Under the pieces are notes generated by a model, which did no database searches, was not told the DNA's origin, and saw only the letters and a program-made list of their open reading frames with translations. Positions 17,288-27,513 of a stretch of 64,000 bases of DNA are shown in pieces. The stretch is taken from positions 94,365-158,364 of the forward strand of contig CANMLG010000009.1 of the NCBI GenBank assembly GCA_947498765.1, given 5' to 3'. A program made the translations under genes and the position numbers. Origin of the DNA: an uncultured Aquimarina sp. (lineage in GTDB: Bacteria > Bacteroidota > Bacteroidia > Flavobacteriales > Flavobacteriaceae). Position 1 is the first letter of the stretch. Each line of letters opens with the position of its first letter.

Positions 17288-20200
17288 CTAAAAAAACGCT
17301 CTCAATTGAACATTGCCACTATGAATTGCTTTAGAAATTTTCGTTTTTCGACCACTATAATTGAGGTTTACTTCTAAAAACTTGGTGATTTTTTTTTGAG
17401 CTAAAAGATTCCAAGTAAAATTAGTGCCAGGTTGTAAACCATTTAATAATTGATAGGCTACAGGTGAAAAGGAGTTGCCTTCAAATTCGTTTTCAAACCA
17501 ATCAAAGGCCCCTGTAATAGTGGCATTTTGTTGATTTCCTAAACGAAAAGCGGCAGTTAATTTTTGTTGATTTAATTTTTCTGCTCCAGTTGAGGTGTTC
17601 TCTTTATTTAAAAAAGCATAGGAAACAGAAACACTTGATTGACCCGAAAATAAATAGGATAGTTTAGGGGTAAATTCATTTCCTTGTATGGTGAAATTTC
17701 TGTCGGGAGTATTTTCCACATCACTTTTTTGATTGTTTAAAACAAATTGGGAATCTATTAACCAACTTTCTTTTATTTTGTGCGAAAAGTTAAAGCTATG
17801 TGATGTGGTTTCATTAGATTGACTTCCAGTAATGAGTACATTATTTGCTGTAGTATTTAAAAAGGTGTAATTACTTGTGTAGTATTGTTTACCTCTATTA
17901 AAAAATAAAGAGTTTCGTATGTTGGCATTTACTCCTAAATCATCAGCGCTATTTTTAAAAATATTAAAATTAAGATCATTGCCTTCGCGTAAAACGCTAC
18001 GATCAATGACTAGAGAAGTTTGATTGTAAAAATGAGAAACAAAGTGTTTCCATGGTTGTTTGGATTTTTTCCAATTAGTAAAGTTTAAGGTAAGCTGTTG
18101 ACTAAGTTTGTTTTGATAAGTTTTGAGGAATATCTGTCTTGGTAAAAGGATGCGTATAAAAGTAGCTTGATCAGGAAAAGGGCTTAATTCAAATTCAAGT
18201 AAGTCTTGAATGCCATCATTATTATAATCATTCCACGTATATAAACCTCTGCCAGGTTCTACCTCTACGTAAGTGAAATCCTGACGTGGTAAGGTGCCAC
18301 TTTGTGTTTCAATTGTTGTGCTCCATAAAACTTTATTATCCCATAATTTTTGGCGGTAAAGTAAGCGTGAATTTAAATTTTTATCTTTTTTTGTTTCTCT
18401 GCGATCATTTTGTACCCGATAGTTTACAAAAAGGGATAATCTTGTTTTAGGATTACTAATCAGTTGTGAGTTCAAATAGGCGGTATTTGCAGTGCTAACA
18501 CGTTGCAATTGCCTATTTTGAATGCTATCATTTACGCGATAACGATAACCAATCTTAGCAAAAACTTTAGTACTATCACCTACACCGCTATAAATCTCAT
18601 AGGATTGGTAACGTTGACTTTGATTGGTAAGTTGTTGGGTTATTTTGTTGGATTCTTGGTTGTTTTCAATTCCCCATTTACCACCACTCCAAAATTTTTG
18701 TTTACTGTAATTAATACCTGTATAACTTCGTAAAAAAGTACTTTTTAAATCAATGCTTGAGCTATTTAATGTGCTAAAGTGATGAGTAAGTTGCCAATTT
18801 TTGTAATATAATTGTGTATCAATCAGGTGTCTGTTTCCAGTGTATTGTTCGCCAAAATCTAAATACTGAAAATCGTAATTAAAGTAGCCACTTTTGGAGT
18901 TGAAAAAATGTAGGCCTGCATTGGTTAATAGTTGGTTGTTAATGCCTGGAATTAAATTCCAATCCCTATTAAATTCAATATTATACAAGCGTTCAATACT
19001 TCGATAATTTTTTTGTACCCAATCTAAGCTAGTTACCGTGTTGGCATTCCACCCAATGGAATCTTTCCCAAACAAGCGTTGTGTTATTTTAAATCGAGCC
19101 GCGCCACCATTATTGTTTTTATCATTTATTGACGAAAATAAGTTGAGATCATTTGAACTCGCCGCTAATTCAAAATCCAAAGCCGTTTTTTTATTTGGTG
19201 TAAAACTTCCCATAAGTACTCCCACTTGTAATTTGTTAGGCGCTTGTAATTGGGTTACAGGTGCAAAATCTCCTTTCGAAACTCCATTAACAGGCGGTAT
19301 AAATTCAAAAATACGATTAGCTACAGCGGTATTAATTAACTTGTAATCCCCCGAGCCCTGGGCTACTCTTGAAAAACGTACTTGAAAAAGTTGTTCAGTG
19401 GGGGGGCTTAAAGTATTTATATCATTTACAAATTCATAAATCGGAGCTGTTTCTGTACCAATATTTCGATAGACTATTTTGTTTTCTCCAAAAGTATCGG
19501 GTATTGCAGAGGGAGCTGTCATTAAATTTTCGTCGTCACCAGCTTCGGATAGAATTTGTTTCTGTTCATTATTTAGGTCTTGTTGTAAAGTTTGATTTTT
19601 TAAATCGTTTTCAGAATATATAAAAGCTTCTAAATTTAATTTGTTAGATCTAAGTTTTACACCTCCTAAACCAAAAATACGCGCATAATTTCGTTGTGAT
19701 GTTTGGTATTCTACTATGATACGCATATCGGTAGTTATGGGATAGGTAGGGTTAAATCGAAGTTCTCCAGCATTGTAATCAATTACATAGTCGTTGTTTT
19801 CTCCACGTTTAAGTAAAAGGCCATTTACATATACGCGTTCACTACCCGAAACAATCAATACAAATAATTCGCCATCTTGTCCAATTAGTTTGTAAGGACC
19901 TTGATTACCTTCTTGCCCATCAATGTTACTACGGTTGTATTGACCGCGTACTAGGGCACCAGATAAATAAGTGGTAGTTTCAGTGTTGGCTCCATTAAAT
20001 GTAGCATTTACAGATAGGCCTTGTAGTTTTTTAGTAAAAGTAGCAAAAACACTTTTTGTATTAGAAAGTTGAATATCACCAGCTCTAATGCCCCATTTTT
20101 TGCCAGTTAATTCAATAAAAATTTGATCAAATTCATCAATACTTTGTGAGTACCCACCTTCTTGTATTGGGATATTGGAATCTTGTAATGAAGCTTTTAA

Positions 20201-20716
20201 TGTAATCCCTTCGCTTAATTGTCCCGAAATTTGTAAATCCAATTCGGAATTAAATACAGAGTTTTGATTATTTCCAACAGTAATACCTCTTGAAATACTT
20301 CCGTTTGTGGTTAAGCCGTTAAATAGTTCAAATGAACTTTTGTAGTTAGTTTGTGTAAGTTGATATAATTTTTGAGCTACCGTGTTTTTTGGAATAATAA
20401 GTGTTGGGTCTAAACTTTGATATTTTTTTGTTATGAAATCGGGATACCTGAAATAGGTAACTTGAATAGAATCGCTAATACCTTCTTTGTTTTTTAAATA
20501 GAGTTTTGCTTTTGCAAAGTCTACTTTATAAAGAGAAGTGTCAATTGGTTTTAAGTTGTTGTTGGTTAATTTGAATCCAAACTTTTGAATACTTAATGAG
20601 TCTAATTGTATAGAATCCTTAGCTTTTAGAAAGCGTTTTTGTAGTAAGCCTGTTGATACTTGGCTGTACCCCGCACTAAAAACTCCTATGAATAACAGCA
20701 AAAAAAGTCCTCGCAT
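17288..20716 (-). CDS. Large outer-membrane protein of unknown function
   Basis: The 1142-residue protein has a signal peptide (MRGLFLLLFIGVFSAGYSQ). The N-terminal quarter resembles a periplasmic beta domain, with GLTTNGSISRGITVGNNQN and LQISGQLSEGITLKASLQDSN near residues 135-180. The remainder alternates short beta-strand pairs typical of a very large outer-membrane barrel and ends in the aromatic terminus VQLRAFF. The start is set at the ATG at 20716 because the TTG at 20725 adds only three residues. The layout recalls SprA-type surface proteins, but I do not recognise the exact family. It stands alone between gaps of 220 and 117 bases. Confidence 0.65.
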   Translation of the reverse strand: MRGLFLLLFIGVFSAGYSQVSTGLLQKRFLKAKDSIQLDSLSIQKFGFKLTNNNLKPIDTSLYKVDFAKAKLYLKNKEGISDSIQVTYFRYPDFITKKYQSLDPTLIIPKNTVAQKLYQLTQTNYKSSFELFNGLTTNGSISRGITVGNNQNSVFNSELDLQISGQLSEGITLKASLQDSNIPIQEGGYSQSIDEFDQIFIELTGKKWGIRAGDIQLSNTKSVFATFTKKLQGLSVNATFNGANTETTTYLSGALVRGQYNRSNIDGQEGNQGPYKLIGQDGELFVLIVSGSERVYVNGLLLKRGENNDYVIDYNAGELRFNPTYPITTDMRIIVEYQTSQRNYARIFGLGGVKLRSNKLNLEAFIYSENDLKNQTLQQDLNNEQKQILSEAGDDENLMTAPSAIPDTFGENKIVYRNIGTETAPIYEFVNDINTLSPPTEQLFQVRFSRVAQGSGDYKLINTAVANRIFEFIPPVNGVSKGDFAPVTQLQAPNKLQVGVLMGSFTPNKKTALDFELAASSNDLNLFSSINDKNNNGGAARFKITQRLFGKDSIGWNANTVTSLDWVQKNYRSIERLYNIEFNRDWNLIPGINNQLLTNAGLHFFNSKSGYFNYDFQYLDFGEQYTGNRHLIDTQLYYKNWQLTHHFSTLNSSSIDLKSTFLRSYTGINYSKQKFWSGGKWGIENNQESNKITQQLTNQSQRYQSYEIYSGVGDSTKVFAKIGYRYRVNDSIQNRQLQRVSTANTAYLNSQLISNPKTRLSLFVNYRVQNDRRETKKDKNLNSRLLYRQKLWDNKVLWSTTIETQSGTLPRQDFTYVEVEPGRGLYTWNDYNNDGIQDLLEFELSPFPDQATFIRILLPRQIFLKTYQNKLSQQLTLNFTNWKKSKQPWKHFVSHFYNQTSLVIDRSVLREGNDLNFNIFKNSADDLGVNANIRNSLFFNRGKQYYTSNYTFLNTTANNVLITGSQSNETTSHSFNFSHKIKESWLIDSQFVLNNQKSDVENTPDRNFTIQGNEFTPKLSYLFSGQSSVSVSYAFLNKENTSTGAEKLNQQKLTAAFRLGNQQNATITGAFDWFENEFEGNSFSPVAYQLLNGLQPGTNFTWNLLAQKKITKFLEVNLNYSGRKTKISKAIHSGNVQLRAFF

Positions 20717-20833
20717 AAACGTCAAAGCTACATTATTTCGTAGTTAAAACGTAGGAAGGCTTACAAATAGCATGTAAAAGAATATAATTATTATTCCGAA
20801 TTAACAATAAAACCTTCAGTCTAGGACCATTAT

Positions 20834-22396
20834 TTAAAACATTTTTACCTGATGGGCAGATTTTAATAAATCATTTACGGTTTTTACAGGGTTAAATGTG
20901 GTTAAAGGAACTTCGACAAAAATACTAATCCATTTAGACATAGCTCCATTCCACAAACCAGGTAATTCAAGCGCTTTTACTTGTTGCCCATTAATTGATT
21001 TAACAGTAATAAAGCCCGCTTTAGGATCAACATAATCTAGTAAATTAAATTTTTCACCTTTGTAGTTTTTCATACCGCAAACCAAATCCACAGGGTTAAA
21101 GTGAGTAGCTTGACGCATAATTCTATTTTGGCGAGAATCCTTTTTATCTATTTGCGCGCTTTCAATGATTTGTAATTCAGATCGACCTCGATTATTTTTA
21201 ATCCAAAAAGGACCACCACCAGGTTCTCCTTCATTTAATACCATTCCGCCAACTCTAATAGGTCTGTTTAATACTTCTAATAAATATTCTTGCTTATATT
21301 TTTCCGAAAACTTTTCAAAATCAATAGGCATATCAATATTTAGCTCATTAGTTATAAAAGTACTAATTTGAGCTAGTTCATCTTCATCAGGAATTTCTTT
21401 TTCAACAGTTTCTAATATTGAAAAAACTTTATTTTGTATGGCTAAAAGTTTTCCAGCTAATGCCTTTTTATAAATAGATAATTCATCTTGGTATTTACGT
21501 ACAACAACATTGTCTATATTTTTTATAAAAACAAGATCCGCATCAATGTCGTTAAGGTTTTCAATTAGTGCGCCGTGGCCTCCTGGTCTAAATAAAATGG
21601 AGCCATCAACTAGCCTAAATGGATTGTTATCCATGTCAACGGCTACTGTGTCAGTAAATTCTTTTTGAGTAGAGTACGAGATTTCAAAAGTAGTTTTTGT
21701 TTCTTGTTCAACTATTTTACGAACACGTTCAAACTCATTCTTAAAACCCAAAAGATGCTCTTTGGATACGGTAAAGTGTAAAGATGCTTTTCCATTTATA
21801 GCCGTGTAACTAGCAGCTTCGTGTAGGTGTTCGCCAAAAGCAGTAGTAATGGTGTTTTTATATTTATGAAAAGGCAGTAGGCCTTTTGGGTAGCTGCCAT
21901 AATTTAAACCACTACCATTTTTTAGCATAGTTTTTACAAAAGCATATAGCTGCTCGCCTTCCGAGTAATCGTTAAAACGAGGGTGCTTTTTTTTGGTAGC
22001 TTCAAAAACAATATGATAAAAAGGAAGTTTTTCTAAACCAATTAAAAATAAACGAATAGCTGTAGCCTTTTCGTAATTTAAGTAAGAGTTGATACTTTCT
22101 TTAGTAAAATCATAATTATCTAAAAACTTAAATAATTCTTTAAACATACGAGTAGCAGCACCTGAAGCTGGTACAAATTTTACTACATGTAGTTTTGCTA
22201 TTTGTCTTTCATAAATTTTAGAAAGCTCCAGTAATTCACCTGTATCAAAACTGGTAATACCTTTATTTAATCTTGCAGCTTCTCTAAGAGTTACAAATGG
22301 AATCTCGTTTTTGAAAATGTTAATTTGTTGAGCAACATGTTCAACAGTTAATCCCTTTTCTTTTATTTGTTTAATGTCAGTTTCTGTAATTTGCAC
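20834..22396 (-). CDS. DUF4301 family protein
   Basis: The 520-residue cytoplasmic protein matches the DUF4301 family, which is nearly confined to Bacteroidetes. It has the motif VKFVPASGAATRMFKELF near residue 75 and RPGGHGALIENLNDIDADLV near residue 265, both reminiscent of nucleotide-sugar pyrophosphorylase-like folds. Function is unknown; the SGAATRMFK segment hints at nucleotide or sugar-phosphate binding (inference). Length is normal and no defect is seen. Confidence 0.8.
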   Translation of the reverse strand: MQITETDIKQIKEKGLTVEHVAQQINIFKNEIPFVTLREAARLNKGITSFDTGELLELSKIYERQIAKLHVVKFVPASGAATRMFKELFKFLDNYDFTKESINSYLNYEKATAIRLFLIGLEKLPFYHIVFEATKKKHPRFNDYSEGEQLYAFVKTMLKNGSGLNYGSYPKGLLPFHKYKNTITTAFGEHLHEAASYTAINGKASLHFTVSKEHLLGFKNEFERVRKIVEQETKTTFEISYSTQKEFTDTVAVDMDNNPFRLVDGSILFRPGGHGALIENLNDIDADLVFIKNIDNVVVRKYQDELSIYKKALAGKLLAIQNKVFSILETVEKEIPDEDELAQISTFITNELNIDMPIDFEKFSEKYKQEYLLEVLNRPIRVGGMVLNEGEPGGGPFWIKNNRGRSELQIIESAQIDKKDSRQNRIMRQATHFNPVDLVCGMKNYKGEKFNLLDYVDPKAGFITVKSINGQQVKALELPGLWNGAMSKWISIFVEVPLTTFNPVKTVNDLLKSAHQVKMF

Positions 22397-22536
22397 TATA
22401 GTTTGTGTTTAATTCTTCTGAGTTTACTCAGAAATTACAATGGTATTATTTAAATATCCCTAAGCAGTCAGCCTGAGGAAGTTGGTTAATGACTGCAATA
22501 TAAGTAATCGTAACAAAAAAAATGAATTCATATGCT

Positions 22537-23160
22537 TTAGAATGTATATACGCAGGTAAACTCCTCAAAATCTAGGTAAAAAACATCAAAAAACTCAATT
22601 TCATCTTTAAAATGAACACTAGCTCTGGTGAAATTCTCGTTAACTGTAAATGGTGCTATTTCAATATGTTGCTTAAAGCTAAGCCCGGGCTGTCCATAAA
22701 GTTTGTAAATAGATTCTTTGGCACCCCAAATAGTGGTTAATAATTTTAAATGACTTTGGTGCTTGCAAAGCCATTCATTTTCTTTATTTGAAATAAATTT
22801 ATTTGCTATGTTTTTAATTTTATCGCGTTGCTTTTCAATGTCAATGCCTACAGGTTTTGCGCTTAAAATAATTGCTGAAAATTGATGTGAATGTGTGATT
22901 GAAATACATACACCGTCACTTAATTTAGGTTTTCCTGCTTCATTATAGGTAAGATCCTTGTCTGTGTATTGGGCAATAGCAAGTAAATGTCGAACACTTA
23001 AATAAGCTTTACGATGCATTTCAGATTTCATGCTTTGTATCCTTTTTGTTGACTTTTTAGCTAATGAAATCCCTGAAGCTAATTCATTTTCGGACTCAGT
23101 AATTTTCCAAATAAGGATATGTGTTTCGTTATCTACGGCAATGCTTTTGTAAAGTGGCAT
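22537..23160 (-). CDS. 4'-phosphopantetheinyl transferase superfamily protein
   Basis: The 207-residue protein carries the Sfp/PPTase motifs: ISITHSHQFSAIIL near residue 82, VGIDIEKQRDKI near residue 100 and WGAKESIYKLYG near residue 142, with the Mg-binding Asp and Glu residues in place. It transfers phosphopantetheine from CoA to carrier proteins. In flavobacteria such a gene is often close to gldD, which is also in this neighbourhood (about 6 kb away). It is divergent from ahcY. Confidence 0.88.
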   Translation of the reverse strand: MPLYKSIAVDNETHILIWKITESENELASGISLAKKSTKRIQSMKSEMHRKAYLSVRHLLAIAQYTDKDLTYNEAGKPKLSDGVCISITHSHQFSAIILSAKPVGIDIEKQRDKIKNIANKFISNKENEWLCKHQSHLKLLTTIWGAKESIYKLYGQPGLSFKQHIEIAPFTVNENFTRASVHFKDEIEFFDVFYLDFEEFTCVYTF

Positions 23161-23189
23161 GAGTATAAGCTATTTTGGTCTGTATTTTG

Positions 23190-23197
23190 TAACTTTG
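23190..23197 (+). promoter_or_regulatory. Candidate -7 promoter element of ahcY
   Basis: The site TAACTTTG matches TAnnTTTG and lies about 100 bases before the ahcY start in the divergent interval. A TTG occurs only 12 bases upstream, shorter than usual, so the call is weak. Confidence 0.35.
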
Positions 23198-23297
23198 CAC
23201 TTCTTAAAATATAAAAGAAACTTTAAAAAGTGGGCATGAATTTTGAGAATACAAAGTAAGTCAAAAATAGTTAGACGACTAAGAAAAATAAAAATCT

Positions 23298-24614
23298 ATG
23301 AGTACTACCGCAACACCTTATGTAGCCTATAAAGTAAAAGATATTTCGTTAGCGGAATGGGGGCGTAAAGAAATTGAATTGGCAGAAGCCGAAATGCCAG
23401 GATTAATGTCCTTGCGTGAAGAGTATAAAAACGAGCAGCCTTTAAAAGGAGCACGTATTGCTGGTTGTTTACATATGACCATTCAAACAGCAGTACTTAT
23501 TGAAACTTTGATAGCATTAGGAGCAGAAGTTACTTGGAGTAGTTGTAATATATTTTCAACTCAAGATCAAGCTGCTGCTGCTATTGCTGCTGCAGGAATT
23601 CCTGTGTATGCTTGGAAAGGAATGAATGAAGAGGAATTTGATTGGTGTATTGAGCAAACATTATTTTTTGGAGAAGATAAAAAACCATTAAATATGATTT
23701 TGGATGATGGTGGTGATTTAACAAACATGGTTTTGGATCGTTATCCTGAGCTGGTTAGTGATATCAAAGGACTTTCAGAAGAAACTACCACAGGGGTACA
23801 TCGTTTATATGAGCGTGTAAAAAATGGTACGTTACCAATGCCAGCTATTAATGTAAATGACTCGGTGACAAAATCAAAATTTGATAATAAATACGGGTGT
23901 CGTGAAAGTGCAGTGGATGCTATTCGTAGAGCTACAGATATTATGTTAGCTGGTAAGCGTGTAGTTGTTGCTGGTTATGGTGATGTAGGTAAAGGTACAG
24001 CGGCGTCATTTAGTGGGGCAGGAGCCATTGTTACTGTAACCGAAATAGATCCTATTTGTGCATTACAGGCAGCTATGGATGGATATGAGGTTAAAAAAAT
24101 GGAAACTATTATTCCAAATGCAGATATAGTTATAACTACAACTGGAAATAAGGATATCATTTTAGAAAAGCATTTCCGTGCTATGAAAGATAAAACGATA
24201 GTGTGTAATATCGGTCATTTTGATAATGAAATTGATATGGCTTGGTTAAATGGAGCTTATGGTAGTACAAAAGATGAGATAAAGCCACAGGTAGACAAAT
24301 ATACTATTGATGGGAAAGATATTATTGTGTTAGCTGAAGGTCGTTTGGTAAATTTAGGTTGTGCGACTGGTCATCCAAGTTTTGTAATGAGTAATTCATT
24401 TACAAATCAAACCTTAGCACAATTGGAATTATGGAATAATTCAGCTGCTTATAAAAATGAAGTGTATATGTTGCCAAAGCATTTGGATGAAAAGGTGGCA
24501 CGTTTGCATTTGAATCGTTTAGGTGTTGAATTGGAGGAACTAAGACCAGATCAAGCCGAATATATTGGAGTGACTGTTGAAGGGCCATTTAAGCCAGAAT
24601 ATTATAGGTATTAA
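23298..24614 (+). CDS. ahcY: Adenosylhomocysteinase
   Basis: The 438-residue enzyme hydrolyses S-adenosylhomocysteine to adenosine and homocysteine, clearing the product of SAM-dependent methylations. It has the N-terminal substrate segment [16 protein letters not shown], the NAD-binding [13 protein letters not shown] near residue 227 and the conserved C terminus ending KPEYYRY. All key segments are present. A strong terminator follows. Confidence 0.97.
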   Translation: MSTTATPYVAYKVKDISLAEWGRKEIELAEAEMPGLMSLREEYKNEQPLKGARIAGCLHMTIQTAVLIETLIALGAEVTWSSCNIFSTQDQAAAAIAAAGIPVYAWKGMNEEEFDWCIEQTLFFGEDKKPLNMILDDGGDLTNMVLDRYPELVSDIKGLSEETTTGVHRLYERVKNGTLPMPAINVNDSVTKSKFDNKYGCRESAVDAIRRATDIMLAGKRVVVAGYGDVGKGTAASFSGAGAIVTVTEIDPICALQAAMDGYEVKKMETIIPNADIVITTTGNKDIILEKHFRAMKDKTIVCNIGHFDNEIDMAWLNGAYGSTKDEIKPQVDKYTIDGKDIIVLAEGRLVNLGCATGHPSFVMSNSFTNQTLAQLELWNNSAAYKNEVYMLPKHLDEKVARLHLNRLGVELEELRPDQAEYIGVTVEGPFKPEYYRY

Positions 24615-24638
24615 TATATATAATACTTAATTAATTTT

Positions 24639-24672
24639 AAAAGGCTGTCTAATTTTTTAGACAGCCTTTTTT
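24639..24672 (+). terminator. Rho-independent terminator after ahcY
   Basis: AAAAGGCTGTCTAA and TTAGACAGCCTTTT form a perfect stem followed by more T residues. It lies 25 bases after the ahcY stop. Confidence 0.9.
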
Positions 24673-24706
24673 GATTGACCTATATTTGATAGTATAATTT
24701 TACGGC

Positions 24707-25300
24707 ATGGAAAAAGAACCAGAAATAATTATAAAATCAAAAGAAACATTGTCTGATGATTATTATCTACTTCACAAAGTAACTATTGATTATAAAAAAG
24801 AAGATGGTACTGCAGAAGAGCAGGTAAGAGAAGTATATGATAAAGGAAGCGGAGCGGCTATTCTTTTGTATAATATAGAAAAGCGTAAGGTGATTTTAAC
24901 TCGGCAATTTCGTTTGCCTATATATATTAATGAAGGCGAGAAAAACGGAATGTTGATTGAGGTTTGTGCAGGGCTTTTGGATGGTTTAGATCCTGAAACT
25001 TGTGCTAAAAAAGAAGCTTTGGAAGAAACAGGCTATAAAATTGATAAAGTAGATTTTTTATTTGAGGCTTACATGACGCCAGGAGCTGTAATGGAAAAAG
25101 TGTCCTATTTTGTAGCCGAGTATACCGAAGATATGAAATTAACTGAAGGTGGTGGGTTAATGGAGGAGCAAGAAAATATTGAGGTATTAGAATTGGATTT
25201 TATGGAGGCTTATGATATGATTGCTAAAGGAGGAATTGTTGATGGTAAAACAATAATTTTATTACAATATGCGCTGATGTATATTTTTGAAAAAAAATAA
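24707..25300 (+). CDS. nudK: NUDIX hydrolase, GDP-mannose pyrophosphatase (NudK-like)
   Basis: The 197-residue protein carries a Nudix box, GLLDGLDPETCAKKEALEET, with Lys where classic boxes have Arg, as in NudK. The N-terminal KVTIDYKKEDGT and RQFRLPIYINEG segments also fit this subfamily. NudK-type enzymes hydrolyse GDP-mannose and related nucleotide sugars. It appears to be a single-gene unit, bounded by terminators on both sides. Confidence 0.85.
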   Translation: MEKEPEIIIKSKETLSDDYYLLHKVTIDYKKEDGTAEEQVREVYDKGSGAAILLYNIEKRKVILTRQFRLPIYINEGEKNGMLIEVCAGLLDGLDPETCAKKEALEETGYKIDKVDFLFEAYMTPGAVMEKVSYFVAEYTEDMKLTEGGGLMEEQENIEVLELDFMEAYDMIAKGGIVDGKTIILLQYALMYIFEKK

Positions 25301-25316
25301 AAGGAGGCAGTTTTAA

Positions 25317-25356
25317 GCAAAAAAAGCCGCCTAAAACTAAGTTTAAGCGGCTTTTT
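25317..25356. terminator. Bidirectional terminator between nudK and rng
   Basis: AAAAAGCCGCCTAAAAC pairs with GTTTAAGCGGCTTTTT. Both strands end the stem with a T run, so the hairpin can serve both convergent genes. Confidence 0.85.
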
Positions 25357-25357
25357 G

Positions 25358-26899
25358 TTATTTTATAGTTTTCCCTTTTTCATTATGAAAATGGTATTCT
25401 AAATACGTGTAAGCGTCTCTTGGCGAGATCTTAATCCATTGCTTGTGGTTTAGTGACCATTTAGCACGGATGGATGGAAATCCTTTAGTTAAAAAGGCTG
25501 CAATAAAAGGATGAGCAGTAATGCTGATACTTTTATTTTTGTTGTTGTTAATGAGTTTCTTAAGTTCAACCTCAATTTTATTGACCAATACAATTGGTGC
25601 TTCTACTTCGCTTCCGGTACCGTTAGGGTTTTTTTCACGAGTTTTAATGTTTGTTTCGGGTCGAACACGCTGTCGCGTTATTTGTACCAGTCCAAATTTA
25701 CTTGGAGGTAAAATTTTGTGTTTTGCTTTGTCATCAAGCATTTCGTCTCGGAGGCATTCAAATAATTTACGTCGATTTTCAGATTTTCCCATATCTATAA
25801 AATCAACTACAATAATTCCTCCCATATCGCGAAGCCTTAGTTGACGAGCAATTTCTTTTGCGCTAATTAGATTTACTTCAAGCGCTGTGTCTTCTTGATT
25901 TCGGGCTTTGTTTGAACGATTTCCACTATTTACATCTATAACATGAAGTGCTTCAGTGTGTTCAATTACAAGGTATGCGCCTTTGCTCATGGAGACAGAT
26001 TGTCCAAAACTTGTTTTGATTTGGCGTTCAATACCATATCGCTCAAAAATAGGCTCTTTGCTTTTGTAGTGTTTAACAATCGATGTTTTTTTCGGGGCAA
26101 TTTCAGTTAGGTAATCAGTTACCTGGTTGTATAATTCCTCTTCATCTACATGGATTCCTGTAAAGGTATCATTAAAAACATCGCGTAAAATAGAGGAAGC
26201 TCTATTCATTTCGCCTAAAACTTTTGAAGGATGCTCGGCTCTGTGTAATTTGCTACACATGCTTTTCCAGCGTTCCACTAAGTTTTCTAAATCTTTGTCT
26301 AGTTCTGCTACTTTTTTGCCTTCTGCAACAGTACGAATAATTACACCAAATCCTTTAGGCTTAATACTTTTTACCAATCGTTTTAGGCGATCTTTTTCTT
26401 CGTTACTCGTAATCTTTTGAGATACGGATACTCGATTAGAAAAAGGAACTAAAACAATATAACGTCCTGCTATCGAAATTTCGGAGCTAAGACGAGGGCC
26501 TTTTGTGGATATTGGTTCTTTTACTATTTGTACTAATACAGACTGATTTGCTTTGAAAACATCGGTAATTACACCGCTTTTTTCAATGTCTTTTTCAGTT
26601 TGAAAATTCTCAAGAGAATAATCTTTTAGTTTACCTGTGCTTACACGTTTTACAAACTTTATTAAAGAGTTAATCTGGGGTCCTAAATCATGATAATGTA
26701 AAAAGGCATCTTTTTCATACCCAACATTTACAAAAGCTGCATTTAGCCCAGCAACAGGTTTTCTTATTTTGGCAATAAAAATATCGCCAACCGAAAAATT
26801 ACTGTTGTCTTCCTCTTTATGAAGTTCAATTAGTTTTCCATCCTTTAGTAAGGCAAAATCTGTAGATGAACCCGACCTAATAATTAATTCTTTATTCAT
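25358..26899 (-). CDS. rng: Ribonuclease E/G family protein
   Basis: The 513-residue protein has an N-terminal S1-like domain (GDIFIAKIRKPVAGLNAAFV) and the RNase E/G catalytic core, including IDVNSGNR near residue 325 and GGIIVVDFIDM near residue 360, where the catalytic Asp residues lie. It processes 16S rRNA 5' ends and degrades mRNA. It lacks the long C-terminal scaffold of E. coli RNase E, so it is closest to RNase G in layout. Upstream on the same strand are the tiny basic gene and the HU gene. Confidence 0.93.
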   Translation of the reverse strand: MNKELIIRSGSSTDFALLKDGKLIELHKEEDNSNFSVGDIFIAKIRKPVAGLNAAFVNVGYEKDAFLHYHDLGPQINSLIKFVKRVSTGKLKDYSLENFQTEKDIEKSGVITDVFKANQSVLVQIVKEPISTKGPRLSSEISIAGRYIVLVPFSNRVSVSQKITSNEEKDRLKRLVKSIKPKGFGVIIRTVAEGKKVAELDKDLENLVERWKSMCSKLHRAEHPSKVLGEMNRASSILRDVFNDTFTGIHVDEEELYNQVTDYLTEIAPKKTSIVKHYKSKEPIFERYGIERQIKTSFGQSVSMSKGAYLVIEHTEALHVIDVNSGNRSNKARNQEDTALEVNLISAKEIARQLRLRDMGGIIVVDFIDMGKSENRRKLFECLRDEMLDDKAKHKILPPSKFGLVQITRQRVRPETNIKTREKNPNGTGSEVEAPIVLVNKIEVELKKLINNNKNKSISITAHPFIAAFLTKGFPSIRAKWSLNHKQWIKISPRDAYTYLEYHFHNEKGKTIK

Positions 26900-27085
26900 T
26901 TTATTAGGTTTATGCGTTGTTATTTTTTTTGTATGTACAACGCGGTTGTTACAAATTTAATCACAGGAAATAGCTATAATACATAAACTATATTCAGTGT
27001 ATGAAAATAGTTTATGCATTACTTGTATTTTCTATTAAACACATGTGTGCATGTGTTCTATTTCAATGAACTGTTCTTTTTTAAA

Positions 27086-27120
27086 AAAAGAAAAAGTAGT
27101 ACTAGACTACTTTTTCTTGT
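27086..27120 (-). terminator. Terminator overlapping the end of the small basic gene
   Basis: AAGAAAAAGTAGT and ACTACTTTTTCTT form a perfect stem around ACTAG-like loop bases. On the minus strand it includes the last Lys codons and the stop codon of the small gene and continues into TTTTTTT. Confidence 0.75.
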
Positions 27121-27196
27121 GACGGTTAGCTCTTCTACGCTTTTTACGTTTGTGAGTTGCTACCTTATGTCTTTTACGTTTTTTACCGCTTGGCAT
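27107..27196 (-). CDS. Very small Arg/Lys-rich protein, possibly ribosome-associated
   Basis: This 29-residue frame reads MPSGKKRKRHKVATHKRKK and then RRRANRHKKK before TAG. About two thirds of the residues are Lys, Arg or His. Such composition is found in tiny ribosomal proteins such as bTHX or bL36-like proteins, and similar small frames between rng and hup are, to my memory, widespread in flavobacteria. That a protein is made is inferred from the clean start, composition and a terminator that begins within the stop region. The exact family is not certain. Confidence 0.65.
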   Translation of the reverse strand: MPSGKKRKRHKVATHKRKKRRRANRHKKK

Positions 27197-27222
27197 ATAT
27201 TAAATTATTTATTGGTTATTTA

Positions 27223-27513
27223 CTATTGTACTTCAACATTAGTTTTAACACCTTCGATAAAAACCTTTGCTGGTTTAAATGCTGGGATGTTGTGAGCTGG
27301 TATTTTTATAGTTGTGTTTTTAGAAATGTTTCTTCCAGTTTTTTCAGCTCTTGTTTTGATAATAAAGCTACCAAAACCTCTAAGGTAAACATTATCTCCA
27401 CTTTCTAATGATGTTTTTACTTCAGACATAAATGTTTCAACGATAGCTTGAACATCAGTCTTTTCCATTCCTAACTTTTCTGTAATGTTTGCAACAATAT
27501 CTGCTTTTGTCAT
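27223..27513 (-). CDS. hup: HU/IHF-family DNA-binding protein
   Basis: The 96-residue protein has the HU fold: MTKADIVANITEKLGMEKTDV helices followed by NVYLRGFGSFIIKTRAEKTGRN and the beta-arm with HNIPAFKPAK. It bends and compacts DNA in the nucleoid. The gene lies just upstream of the small basic gene, with only 26 bases between, so the two are probably one transcript. Confidence 0.95.
   Translation of the reverse strand: MTKADIVANITEKLGMEKTDVQAIVETFMSEVKTSLESGDNVYLRGFGSFIIKTRAEKTGRNISKNTTIKIPAHNIPAFKPAKVFIEGVKTNVEVQ

Noticed and set aside
25521..25844. Plus-strand frames inside rng
   Set aside because: They are antisense to the RNase G gene, Ser- and Leu-rich as expected for shadow frames.
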